Source: Akkermansiaceae bacterium UBA956
Lineage (GTDB): Bacteria > Verrucomicrobiota > Verrucomicrobiia > Verrucomicrobiales > Akkermansiaceae
DNA: 64,000 nt
Assembly (NCBI GenBank): GCA_002293145.1
Contig: DBCO01000027.1
Span: forward strand, 310,001 to 374,000
Reading direction: 5' to 3'
The notes below the pieces were generated by a model. It was not told where the DNA came from and did not search any database. It was given only the letters and a program-made list of their open reading frames with translations. Position numbers and translations under genes: made by a program. Of the stretch, positions 44,865 to 53,486 are shown piece by piece. Every line of letters begins with the position of its first letter. Position 1 is the first letter of the stretch.

Positions 44865-46103
44865 TCAGCTCAGCGCGATCTGGATCTGCTCAAGAGAAAT
44901 AGCGCGCATCGAGAATGCTTTGACGATGGTGTCCTCGATCAAATTGTTCGGGCATGAGGCGCCTGCGGTGACACCAATCACGGCGGGCTCAGAGCCTAAC
45001 AGAAATTGAGGATAGCTGCTGGTGATTTCTTTTTTCTCATGCAGATCGTAGTGCACGATTTCTTCTAACGATTTCAAGCAATCAGCATTGCGGATGAAAA
45101 ATGTCGGCAGCGATTGCTCACCTATTTCCACCAAGTGAGCGGTGTTGGAGCTATTGTAGCCACCGACGACGAAGAGCACATCCATGGGCTTGCGCAACAT
45201 ATCAAATAAGGCATCCTGCCGCTCTTGCGTGGCTCCGCAGATGGTATCGAACATTTGGAAATTCTCGGCGTTACCATCTCTCGCAGTGATCGAGGTTTTG
45301 ATGCGTTGCTGAATTTCTTCGGTCTCGCTCTTAAGCATGGTCGTCTGATTGGCGACGCCAACGCGGGTGAGGTGCACATTAGGATCGAAGCCGGGCGACA
45401 TCGCGTCAGCGAAGGTTTCAAAGAAGTCTTCAAGATTCCCCTGGCCCTGAATGTAGCGGCAAACGTAATCGGTGTGCGCAAGGGTGAGGATGATCAGATA
45501 GTGACCGTCTCCATTTTCGCCCATAGCGCGGGAGGCTGTAGCTCGTGTTTCCTCGTGCCCTGCCTTGCCGTGAATGATGCTGGTGATGCCGTCTTTGGCA
45601 TAGGAGCGAACCCGACGCCAGACTTTCATCACATCACCGCATGTGGTATCGACGATGTAGCAGCCCTTGGCATCAATTTTATCCATGAAGGCCGTGGGCG
45701 CGCCGAATGCGGGAACGATGACCACATCATCGGCCGTCAGGTTATCGTAGTCGCCACTCAATTCCTGCCACGGCAGCGAGACGATGCCCATGTCGACGAG
45801 TTGACGGTTGACCTCGGGGTTATGAATGATTTCGCCAATGAGAAAAATACGATTATCGGGAAACACCTTGCGCGAGGCGTAGGCGAGATCAATGGCGCGC
45901 TCGACGCCGTAGCAAAAGCCGAATTCCTGAGCGAGTCGCAAGGTCGTATTGCCGATTACCAATTCGCCATGAAGATCACGCAAGCGCTCGACGATGGACG
46001 ATTTGTAATGCTTCGCCACTTCCGCAGTGACCAACTCCATCACATCAGGGCGACGAACATTGACTCGGGAACGTTTGATGGAAGTTTCAGCTGGTTGTGG
46101 CAT
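44865..46103 (-). CDS. ispH: 4-hydroxy-3-methylbut-2-enyl diphosphate reductase, long form
   Basis: Last step of the MEP isoprenoid pathway, an iron-sulfur enzyme. 412 residues, the longer cyanobacteria/plant-like type rather than about 316 as in E. coli. Cys ligands in LAQEFGFCYGVERAIDLAY (Cys64), IVDTTCGDVMKVWRRV and MFDTICGATQERQDAL; also IIHNPEVNRQLVDMGI, IHGKAGHEETRAT and VVGGYNSSNTAHLVEI. An upstream frame to 46235 is unsupported. Divergent from the HAD gene. Confidence 0.95.
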   Translation of the reverse strand: MPQPAETSIKRSRVNVRRPDVMELVTAEVAKHYKSSIVERLRDLHGELVIGNTTLRLAQEFGFCYGVERAIDLAYASRKVFPDNRIFLIGEIIHNPEVNRQLVDMGIVSLPWQELSGDYDNLTADDVVIVPAFGAPTAFMDKIDAKGCYIVDTTCGDVMKVWRRVRSYAKDGITSIIHGKAGHEETRATASRAMGENGDGHYLIILTLAHTDYVCRYIQGQGNLEDFFETFADAMSPGFDPNVHLTRVGVANQTTMLKSETEEIQQRIKTSITARDGNAENFQMFDTICGATQERQDALFDMLRKPMDVLFVVGGYNSSNTAHLVEIGEQSLPTFFIRNADCLKSLEEIVHYDLHEKKEITSSYPQFLLGSEPAVIGVTAGASCPNNLIEDTIVKAFSMRAISLEQIQIALS

Positions 46104-46262
46104 GGCAAGAGTGATGTAACCGAAAACGGAGAGATTACCAATCAAGAAAATCGGTATGTTGTGGTCGGGAGGCGCGTAATTTCGCCATTTGGTCGAAAAT
46201 GCGGACTTTTGCCCCATAATGTCATTTTTTTTCACGTCGCGCTTGTTTTCTCAGATTTCTCT

Positions 46263-46889
46263 GCTATGCCCTTGCCCGCCATGGCCACCGTAGGTTCACT
46301 CAACATTCCGCAACAAGGTTTTTCCGCCGTGATCTTTGATTGCGATGGCACACTCGTCGATACCATGCCCGCTCACTTTGAGGCATGGTGCGAGGCTTTA
46401 GCGCAGTTTGGCGCCGCCAATGTTTTGGCAGAGGATGTATTCTACGCAATGGGTGGCCGCCCGACCAAGGACATCGTCATGGATCTCAATGCTGAATATG
46501 GACTCAAGCTTGATCCAGCTCGCGTAGCTCTAACAAAGCGCGAGGCATTTTTGCGCAAGCTGCATGCTTGTGAACTGATCGAAGAAGTCGCTGATTTCGC
46601 CCGCAGCATGCGCGGCAAAGTGCCCATGGGCATCGCCACAGGAGGCTCCCGATTCGTAATCGAAAAGACCCTGCAAATCGTCGGCGTGTCCGATTGGTTT
46701 GACGAGGTCATCACCGCAGATGATGTCTCGAACGGAAAGCCAGCTCCAGACATTTATCTTGAAGCCGCGCGCCGCCTCGGGATTTCTCCTTCCAAATGCC
46801 TCGCTTTTGAAGATGCGCCTGCGGGCATCGATTCGGCACGCGCGGCCGGCATGATGATCGTGGAAATCCCCTGCCCCACTCGGGCATAG
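46263..46889 (+). CDS. HAD-superfamily phosphatase (beta-phosphoglucomutase-like)
   Basis: 208 residues. AVIFDCDGTLVDTMPAHFEAW (nucleophile and acid Asp), MGIATGGSRFVIEKTLQ (motif II), DDVSNGKPAPDIYLEAARRLG (motif III Lys) and CLAFEDAPAGIDSARAAGM (motif IV Asp). Subfamily similar to beta-phosphoglucomutase/YqaB. The stop TAG (46887-46889) is inside the first unit of a 19-bp tandem array, so array expansion may have moved the end of the protein. Confidence 0.9.
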   Translation, partial: AMPLPAMATVGSLNIPQQGFSAVIFDCDGTLVDTMPAHFEAWCEALAQFGAANVLAEDVFYAMGGRPTKDIVMDLNAEYGLKLDPARVALTKREAFLRKLHACELIEEVADFARSMRGKVPMGIATGGSRFVIEKTLQIVGVSDWFDEVITADDVSNGKPAPDIYLEAARRLGISPSKCLAFEDAPAGIDSARAAGMMIVEIPCPTRA

Positions 46890-47033
46890 TTTTCCGGCAT
46901 GGGCATAGTTTTCCCACATGGGCATAGTTTTCCCGCATGGGCATAGTTTTCCCGCATGGGCATAGCTTTCCCGCATGGGCATAGTTTTACCACATGGGCA
47001 TAGTTTTCCCGCATGGGCATAGCTTTCCCGCAG
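46882..47033 (+). repeat. Tandem repeat, eight 19-bp units
   Basis: Units begin GGGCATAG and end with CCCGCAT or close variants, at 46882, 46901, 46920, 46939, 46958, 46977, 46996 and 47015, 152 bases in total. Variants include a T to C change (two units with CTTTCCC), one ACCACAT and one CCCACAT. The first unit carries the HAD stop codon. Located 58 bases before the sulfatase start codon. No CRISPR-like spacer structure; the units are contiguous. Confidence 0.97.
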
Positions 47034-47090
47034 ATTGCTACAGCATAAAATCTTCTTGTCATACTCCCCGAGGAAGGCTAATGAGTTGTT

Positions 47091-48542
47091 ATGCTTTTCC
47101 GATCCCTGCGTCACGCACTCGCGCTGCTAACTCTCAGTATTTCGCTTCATGCGGCACCGTCCAAGCCGAACATCGTTTTTATCATCACCGATGACCAGGC
47201 TATCGACACCATCGCTGCGGGCAAGATGTGGGGTGCCGAAAAAAGTAACTTGATCACCCCGAACCTCGACGCCCTCTACCAATCTGGCACTGTCTTTCGC
47301 CAAGCCTACAATATGGGTGCCTGGCACGGCGCGGTATGTGTCGCCAGCCGATCCATGCTTCTCACCGGTCGTTTCGTTTGGAAAACACAACGCGAAGAGA
47401 AAACCAAGTTCGCTGCTACAATCGCCGCCGAAAAAACCTGGTCACAGCGTATGAAGCACGCAGGCTACACCACGTATCTCTCAGGAAAGTGGCACGTGCA
47501 AGCTGATGCAAAAAAACTTTTCGATCACACCGTTCACATTCGCCCTGGTATGCCCAGCACTGTCAAAAAATCCTACAATCGGCCTCTCGAAGGCAACCGG
47601 GATGTGTGGCAATCATCCGATGCAAAAAATGGTGGCTTCTGGGAAGGTGGCAAGCATTGGTCCGAAGTTCTCGCTGACGACGCCGAAGCTTTCGTCAAAA
47701 TAGCAGCAGCCGACACCAAACCCTTTTTCATGTATCTGGCCTTCAATGCTCCACACGATCCACGCCAAGCTCCGCAAGCTTGGCTGGATCGATATGATGC
47801 AGCAACTCTGCCAGCTCCTGAAAACTTCGAACCACTGCAACAACACCGCAGCATCATGGGGCTTGATGGAGAGGTCGGCGGTAGCGTAATACGCGATGAA
47901 CAACTGGCACCATTCCCGCGCACCGAGCAAGCAGTGCGCACCCATCGGCAAGAATACTACGCCATGGTCTCGCACCTCGATGCGCAAATCGGGCGCATGC
48001 TCAAGACCTTGGAAACAGCGGGCGTTCGGGAAAATACCATTGTCATTTTCACCTCGGACCACGGACTCGCCATCGGCCGTCATGGCTTGATGGGCAAGCA
48101 AAACATGTTCGAGCATTCACTCCGCGTCCCCTTCATCATGAGCGGTCCGACCATTCCACGAGGTAAAGTTATCGACGAACGCATCTACATGCAAGACGCC
48201 GTCACAACCACACTTGAGCTCGCCAGTGCAGATACAAAAGGCATCGATTTTCGTAGCTTGTTACCGTTGCTTCATGGGCAAAACGAAAAACACTACGATG
48301 CCATCTATGGAGCATTCACGGCTACTCACCAACGCGCCGTAATCGATGGCACGCACAAGCTCATTCTCTATCCCAAGGGGAAAATCTCCTTACTTTTCGA
48401 TCTCGATGCCGATCCGCTCGAAAAAAATCCACTCGACTCTCCCGAGCGTAAAAAGCAGCTCTTTACCAAACTTCTCGCGCTCCAAAAAAACACCGGCGAT
48501 CCTCTCGATCTGCGCCCCCTCTATCCCGAGCTCACGCCTTAG
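47091..48542 (+). CDS. Sulfatase (type I, Cys-type)
   Basis: Secreted sulfatase, 483 residues, signal peptide MLFRSLRHALALLTLSISLHA. N-terminal metal ligands NIVFIITDDQAIDT (Asp34-Asp35). The formylglycine motif is VCVASRSMLLTGRF, where Cys83 is the modified residue in CxAxR. YTTYLSGKWHV, FMYLAFNAPHDPR, FTSDHGLAIGRHGLMGKQNMFEH and RVPFIMSGP follow. Needs FGE (see 33547) for activation. The substrate is unknown, and polysaccharide sulfate removal is inferred. A 19-bp repeat precedes the gene. Confidence 0.95.
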   Translation: MLFRSLRHALALLTLSISLHAAPSKPNIVFIITDDQAIDTIAAGKMWGAEKSNLITPNLDALYQSGTVFRQAYNMGAWHGAVCVASRSMLLTGRFVWKTQREEKTKFAATIAAEKTWSQRMKHAGYTTYLSGKWHVQADAKKLFDHTVHIRPGMPSTVKKSYNRPLEGNRDVWQSSDAKNGGFWEGGKHWSEVLADDAEAFVKIAAADTKPFFMYLAFNAPHDPRQAPQAWLDRYDAATLPAPENFEPLQQHRSIMGLDGEVGGSVIRDEQLAPFPRTEQAVRTHRQEYYAMVSHLDAQIGRMLKTLETAGVRENTIVIFTSDHGLAIGRHGLMGKQNMFEHSLRVPFIMSGPTIPRGKVIDERIYMQDAVTTTLELASADTKGIDFRSLLPLLHGQNEKHYDAIYGAFTATHQRAVIDGTHKLILYPKGKISLLFDLDADPLEKNPLDSPERKKQLFTKLLALQKNTGDPLDLRPLYPELTP

Positions 48543-48823
48543 ACCCAAGGTTTTCCTCAGCTGCAGGCTAAGGTTCCGCGTCATTAAGCCCTTGAAGGAT
48601 ATCATTGTAGAGATATCATGAGGATTGAGCCCGCCAAACATTATTGCCGTAATCTTGCTTTTTTGAGCTAAGTCCAAAGGCATATGTTACCATATTGATA
48701 GCCTAAGCCCCAAGGGAAAATATGTATATTCTGTAATTCTATTGTCGAAATTCCTGAAGTGGAATTTTTCTAACTCCCATCCGAAAAAGTTGTGTATTCC
48801 GCAAATTTGGCTAAACTACAGAC
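48543..48823 (+). other. Intergenic region with no supported gene
   Basis: About 280 bases, AT-rich before the esterase start. Contains GATATCAT twice. No terminator with a T-run after the sulfatase was seen. Confidence 0.45.
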
Positions 48824-49705
48824 ATGATCCGAATCGTAATTAGTCTTTTGTTGTCGATCACCCCCTTGCTCGCGCAACGTCCGCTGCCCTCAGGCATTAC
48901 CATGAAGAAAGATCTGCCCTACGTGGAAAATGGCCACGCGCGGCAGAAGCTTGATCTCTATTTGCCCACCAATTCTACGAAGAATGCCTTGCCGATGGTG
49001 ATCTACATCCACGGTGGAGCTTGGCTCGAAGGCAGCAAGGAACAATGCCCTGCGCTAGACCTGCTAAATCATGGATTTGCAGTCGCCAGCATCAACTATC
49101 GACTGAGCCAGCACTCGCTTTTTCCCGCACAAATCGAAGACTGCAAAGCAGCAGTTCGCTTCATCCGTGCTCATGCCAAGGAATGGGGCATCGATCCGAA
49201 AAAAGTCGGCGTATGCGGCACATCGGCGGGTGGGCATTTGGTTGCTATGTTAGGCACAGCATGTGAAGACAAACAATTCGAGGTTGGAGCTCATCTCGAT
49301 CAATCGAGCCGCCCTACTTGCGTGTGCAATTTTTTCGGCGTCAGTGATTTGACTACCATCCACCAACAATCCGATCCGCAGCAATCGGTGATTCAACATC
49401 AATTGCCCACATCTCCCGAATCGAAATTGATCGGCGGCACCGTAGCCGATCAACCAGAAAAAGCGCGCGCGGCGAGTCCTGTGTTTTATGTGAGCAAAAA
49501 CGACGTGCCGATGCTCTTGCTTCACGGCACAAAAGATCGATTGGTGCCCTATGCGCAGAGTGTGCAATTGCATGAGGCCCTGAAAAAAGCGGGGGTCGCC
49601 AGCGAATTGCACACCGTCGAAGGAGCAGGCCACGGCGATGGTTTTGGCAAACCAGAACAAGAAGCCGCCTTGCAATTTTTTCAGAAATACTTGCAACCAT
49701 CTTAG
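48824..49705 (+). CDS. Secreted alpha/beta-hydrolase esterase
   Basis: 293 residues with signal peptide MIRIVISLLLSITPLLAQ. Oxyanion hole MVIYIHGGAWLEGSK, nucleophile GVCGTSAGGHLVAML, acid Asp region LLLHGTKDRLVPYAQ and catalytic His in VEGAGHGDGFGK. Similar to BD-FAE/acetyl esterases used on hemicellulose or other acylated sugars; the substrate is inferred. Located just after the sulfatase, same strand, with a 281-base gap. Confidence 0.9.
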   Translation: MIRIVISLLLSITPLLAQRPLPSGITMKKDLPYVENGHARQKLDLYLPTNSTKNALPMVIYIHGGAWLEGSKEQCPALDLLNHGFAVASINYRLSQHSLFPAQIEDCKAAVRFIRAHAKEWGIDPKKVGVCGTSAGGHLVAMLGTACEDKQFEVGAHLDQSSRPTCVCNFFGVSDLTTIHQQSDPQQSVIQHQLPTSPESKLIGGTVADQPEKARAASPVFYVSKNDVPMLLLHGTKDRLVPYAQSVQLHEALKKAGVASELHTVEGAGHGDGFGKPEQEAALQFFQKYLQPS

Positions 49706-50289
49706 GGCGTGCAGAAGTAATTGTCACCACTGCATACTTGCGTATCAACGGAATACAACACCGGACACGAAAAGCTTCTCCACATCATTTACGGGGTTCT
49801 AAAGAGGCAATAACTGAACTGAACGTTACTACAGCGCTGCACTAGCAAAACATTGCCTGGATGCGTTAGGTATAATTGGATCACCGCCTGATCGCCAACT
49901 CTAAAATGCAAGGTCGGCGCAGGCAAAGCAAGTTACAAGACATGAAAAGATGTGTGATCAAGCAGAACCAAAGGGCCTTGCTCAGGCATTTCCGTGAGAC
50001 ATGGACAATTTTTACCATCGTCACAACAACCTCAGCCATCTACGCATTCGTGAGAAATAGGCTCATAGGCCAACACCGCAACAGAAATCATGATGAACGC
50101 CATCGAGATGGCAAAAAAATTTAGCAATGGATGACGACGACACATGTGCTGCAAAAAAAAGCATTACCAGACCAAGATATTGCTTCGTGAAAAAAACAAG
50201 TTTTTCCGCAAAAATCGGCATGCTCTGATTCGTCAGCATGAAGTAGTTCAAGCCCTCGCTGTGCATGGGGCAAACTAGTTACAACGATC
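49706..50289 (+). other. Intergenic region containing a possible frameshifted membrane-protein remnant
   Basis: About 580 bases. Apart from the candidate at 50032-50266 (minus strand), I see no gene, repeat or RNA. Confidence 0.45.
50032..50266 (-). pseudogene. Possible frameshifted small membrane protein
   Basis: From ATG 50266 the frame reads MHSEGLNYFMLTNQSMPIF, AEKLVFFTKQYLGLVMLFF, then enters a T8 tract. A +1 shift at that tract would continue QHMCRRHPLLNFFAISMAF, IMISVAVLAYEPISHECVDG, giving a plausible second hydrophobic helix. The unshifted frame becomes Cys/His-rich and unlikely. Evidence is weak; it may be a true frameshift, a sequencing error in the homopolymer, or chance. Confidence 0.3.
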
Positions 50290-51153
50290 TCAAACCTCAC
50301 CCTTTTCCACCAGATCATTCATCCAGCCACCTCGTGCGGTGACCCATTTTCCTTTGCGTATGACCGTCGGGAATCCAAAGCCGTGTTGCGCGGCCGCGGT
50401 GAAAACATCCCAGGCTTGGCTGGCGAGAATGCCGGAAATCACCACTTCACCACCCGGCTTTACTAATTGGGCAATGACAGGAAACGCTTGGATGAGGATA
50501 GTGGAAAACAGGTTCGCGACGACGACGTCGTACTTTTTGCGCGGCTTCCACTTGAGCACGTCCTTTTCCTCTAACTTCACGCCCTCAACGCCATTGCGCA
50601 CCAGGTTGTCGGCTGTGGCTTTTACAGAATAAGGATCGAAGTCACAGGCATACGCCTCACCAGCACCGACTTTTTTGGCAGCAATGACGAGCAATCCCGT
50701 GCCCGTGCCCAGATCGGCAACCGACCAGCCCGCAGGACGACTGCGTCCGATGTCTACCAGCAAACGCAAGCAAGTCGAAGTGGTAGCATGATCACCCGTG
50801 CCAAAAGCCATTTCTGCAGGAATCGAGAGAATTTCGCGCGCTGGGTTCTCGGCGGCAAGTTTTTTCAACTTCTTCGGATCAGCTTCGGTGGTGACACCAA
50901 AAACATCGCGAATTTTCAGCAAGGGCTGATCTTTCACGACGGGGTTTGCCCATTCGGCACGCTGGATTTTGCGCACTGAGCCACCAAACTGCTCGACGAT
51001 CGCAGCGGCTTCTTTTTCCGTGCCACAAAAAACGCGCACACGAGAAGACTTACCACCTTTGAGAATCTCGATGACAAAATTCGGATTGCCGCGGAAACGA
51101 TCTTCCCACGCATCCATCCACTTGACTCCGGATAATTTGGACCACTCGTACAT
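50290..51153 (-). CDS. prmA: Ribosomal protein L11 methyltransferase
   Basis: SAM-dependent methyltransferase that trimethylates L11. 287 residues from ATG 51153 (MYEWSKLSGVKWMDAWEDRF). SAM motif VADLGTGTGLLVIAAKKVGA, substrate loop IPAEMAFGTGDHATTSTCLRLL, ACDFDPYSVKATADNL and VVANLFSTILI (NLF in place of NIL). The frame extends upstream into the tRNA-Gly; that part is rejected. A tRNA gene lies upstream on the same strand. Confidence 0.92.
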   Translation of the reverse strand: MYEWSKLSGVKWMDAWEDRFRGNPNFVIEILKGGKSSRVRVFCGTEKEAAAIVEQFGGSVRKIQRAEWANPVVKDQPLLKIRDVFGVTTEADPKKLKKLAAENPAREILSIPAEMAFGTGDHATTSTCLRLLVDIGRSRPAGWSVADLGTGTGLLVIAAKKVGAGEAYACDFDPYSVKATADNLVRNGVEGVKLEEKDVLKWKPRKKYDVVVANLFSTILIQAFPVIAQLVKPGGEVVISGILASQAWDVFTAAAQHGFGFPTVIRKGKWVTARGGWMNDLVEKGEV

Positions 51154-51230
51154 CGATTCGATAAAAAAGCTAAAGGTTGAAAACAAAAAATGCTTGTGGA
51201 CGGAAATCACACAAGCAATGGGATAAAAAA

Positions 51231-51305
51231 TGGAGCGGGCGATGAGATTCGAACTCACGACATCCACCTTGGCAAGGTGGCGCTCTACCACTGAGCTACG
51301 CCCGC
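51231..51305 (-). tRNA. tRNA-Gly (anticodon GCC)
   Basis: Read on the minus strand, the acceptor stem GCGGGCG pairs with CGCCCGC, the D arm contains AGCTCAGTGGTAGAGC, the anticodon arm CACCTTGCCAAGGTG exposes GCC, the T arm is GTGAGTTCGAATCTCAT-like, and CCA is encoded (51231-51233). 75 bases with CCA. Confidence 0.97.
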
Positions 51306-51440
51306 TTTCGCGTTACGCAAATTTTGCGTGCGCGCAATCTACATATTTCCCAAGGATGCGCAAGCAAAAACGTCAAAAAAGATGAATTTTTTTCTCCTGC
51401 CTTGATCTTGCTATGGTTTCACGCTTTGTTGTGCCTGCAC

Positions 51441-52262
51441 ATGTCCGACAAACTCGCCCAAATCATCGCCACCAAGCACCGCGAAGTGGAAGCTCTGATG
51501 CCGAAAGCTGCGCTGCTCAAAGCCGCCGCGTTGCAACGCAATGAATTCCGCGGCTTCCGCTCGGCTCTCGATCGTGGTCCACACCAGCTGGGCGTGATCG
51601 CTGAAGTGAAAAAAGCCTCGCCTTCCGTGGGCATCATTGATCCTTCGTTCGATCCCGTATTGCAAGCGAAGCTCTACCTCGATGGCGGTGCCTCATGCAT
51701 GTCGATCCTCACGGATGAGGAATATTTCCAGGGCTCACTTTCCTACCTCTCGCGCATCTCCGAGTTTTCCCAAGCGCCCCTGCTGCGCAAGGATTTCATG
51801 ATTCATGAAGTACAAATTCACGAAGCAATCATCGCGGGTGCAGATGCAATTTTATTGATCGTCGCTGCTCTTGATGACGAACTGTTGAAACGCCTTTATC
51901 ATACGGCCAAGGATCTGATGCTCGATGTTCTCGTCGAAGTACACGACCTGCAAGAAATGGAGCGGGCCTTGGAACTGGGGGCGGATTTGATCGGCATCAA
52001 CAATCGCAATCTCAGAACTTTCGCCATCGATCTCGCCACCACCGAAGCCCTCGTCGATGAAGTACCCGAGGATGTTCTGTTAGTCTCCGAGTCTGGAATC
52101 AAAACTCTCGCCGATGCGCAACGGGTGCTAGATGCCGGGGCGAATGCCGTCTTGATCGGCGAATCGCTGATGCGTTCCGCCGACACGGCCATCGAGATCG
52201 AAGGCTATCTCAACCTCGTCGCCAGCGGTGGCTTTGAGGCAGATGATGCGGTGGAGGTGTAA
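51441..52262 (+). CDS. trpC: Indole-3-glycerol-phosphate synthase
   Basis: Tryptophan pathway, closes the indole ring; TIM barrel. 273 residues from ATG 51441. Motifs: LGVIAEVKKASPSVGIID (catalytic Lys), SCMSILTDEEYFQGS, PLLRKDFMIHEVQIHEA (second catalytic Lys), ILLIVAALDD, LVEVHDLQEMERALE (Glu), GINNRNLRTF and LVSESGI. No other trp genes adjoin. The upstream frame to 51324 covers the tRNA edge and is not used. Confidence 0.96.
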   Translation: MSDKLAQIIATKHREVEALMPKAALLKAAALQRNEFRGFRSALDRGPHQLGVIAEVKKASPSVGIIDPSFDPVLQAKLYLDGGASCMSILTDEEYFQGSLSYLSRISEFSQAPLLRKDFMIHEVQIHEAIIAGADAILLIVAALDDELLKRLYHTAKDLMLDVLVEVHDLQEMERALELGADLIGINNRNLRTFAIDLATTEALVDEVPEDVLLVSESGIKTLADAQRVLDAGANAVLIGESLMRSADTAIEIEGYLNLVASGGFEADDAVEV

Positions 52263-52414
52263 ACCTAGATCAGGCGGATCTGACAGATTCGACTGATCAG
52301 TCTCATCGTGAAAAATCACACACCCACAACCACCGCAGAAATTTTGCGCAGATGTCATAAGTGCCCTTACCGCGCGTGCTGAGCTGAAATCGTTCGCTAG
52401 CTGTTTATATAAGA

Positions 52415-53422
52415 TCAATCGTGAGAAACGGTAAGTACCATTTTGCCGATGGCTTGGCCTTTTTCCAAAATCGCATGAAGCTCGCGCAGGCTGGAGACTG
52501 AGAGCTTTCCGTGATGAGCGGTGGCAGTGTGCTGGATGATTCCAGCGTCCACGGACGAGGCGAGTTGGTTGAGTATTTCCCCCTGTCGCGCTAGATCGGG
52601 CGTCTGGAATTTGGCGCGCGCAAACATGAATTCCCAGTGGATGGAAACGCATTTTGCCTTGAGCGGATCGCCGATGCGCAAGGCTTCGCGCGGCTCGACA
52701 ATCAACAACAAGGATCCTTGCGGCGCGATCAATTCACTCATCACTTGCCAATAGAGATCGGTGTTTACGAAGTTCGCAATGTAGTCCACTTGTGGGTAAC
52801 CGTGAGCTGAGCATTGATCTAACAAATTTTCGTGATGAGTGATTACATGGTCCGCACCCATGCGCTCACACCACTCGATGGTCTCAGCCCTAGAGGCTGT
52901 GGCAATCACCGTGAGCCCGGCTTGTTTGGCGAGTTGGATCGCAATGGAGCCTACGCCCCCTGCACCGCCGATGATGAGCATGGTTTTGCCTGACTCAACT
53001 TTCATGCGATCGATCATGCCCTCCCAGGCTGTCAAGGTGGTCAAGGGCAATGACGCAGCTTCTTCATGCGAGAGACGCTGCGGCTTGCGGCCGACGATGC
53101 GTTCATCAACGCATTGATACTGAGCATTGCAACCGGGTCGCGTGATATCGCCGGCATAATAGACCAAATCGCCAACGCGGAACGAGGTCACTTCGCTACC
53201 GATCGCCACCACTTCACCACTGGCATCCCAACCGAGGATTTTCGCTTCTGCGAGCGAAATTGTCTGCATGCTACGGACCTTGGTGTCGACGGGATTCACC
53301 GCCACGGCATACACTTTGACTAGCAAATCTCGTGGTCCACACTGCGGGATTGGCAGTTCCACTTCTACAAAACAATCCGGCTCTTCTACTGAGCGAAATA
53401 CATGAACTCCGTATGCAATCAT
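52415..53422 (-). CDS. Zinc-independent MDR-type oxidoreductase (quinone oxidoreductase-like)
   Basis: 335 residues from ATG 53422. Medium-chain dehydrogenase fold: N-terminal GroES-like domain with GPRDLLVKVYAVAVNPVDTKVR and GWDASGEVVAIGSEV, then the NAD(P) site TMLIIGGAGGVGSIAIQLAKQ and ASRAETIEWCERMGADHVI. No zinc-ligand pattern, so it is an enoyl/quinone reductase-like member. Substrate unknown. No operon partner. Confidence 0.88.
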   Translation of the reverse strand: MIAYGVHVFRSVEEPDCFVEVELPIPQCGPRDLLVKVYAVAVNPVDTKVRSMQTISLAEAKILGWDASGEVVAIGSEVTSFRVGDLVYYAGDITRPGCNAQYQCVDERIVGRKPQRLSHEEAASLPLTTLTAWEGMIDRMKVESGKTMLIIGGAGGVGSIAIQLAKQAGLTVIATASRAETIEWCERMGADHVITHHENLLDQCSAHGYPQVDYIANFVNTDLYWQVMSELIAPQGSLLLIVEPREALRIGDPLKAKCVSIHWEFMFARAKFQTPDLARQGEILNQLASSVDAGIIQHTATAHHGKLSVSSLRELHAILEKGQAIGKMVLTVSHD

Positions 53423-53486
53423 CGCCGTCCATGATTCACACGAACGGCGATTGAGCAAATTATTTTATCGAAAAAATCCGCGGCGA

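Noticed and set aside
45225..46262. Long plus-strand frame leading into the HAD gene
   Set aside because: Antisense to ispH and low complexity; the HAD protein begins at 46263.
46882..47033. CRISPR array
   Set aside because: Units are contiguous with no unique spacers, and no cas genes are present.
46530..47114. Long minus-strand open frames across the 19-bp repeat, encoding Cys/Met/Pro-rich repeats
   Set aside because: They arise because the repeat has no stops in those frames; they overlap the HAD gene antisense, with no start signal or protein-like composition.
51154..51291. Upstream extension of prmA
   Set aside because: It translates the tRNA-Gly gene; PrmA conservation begins at MYEWSKLS.
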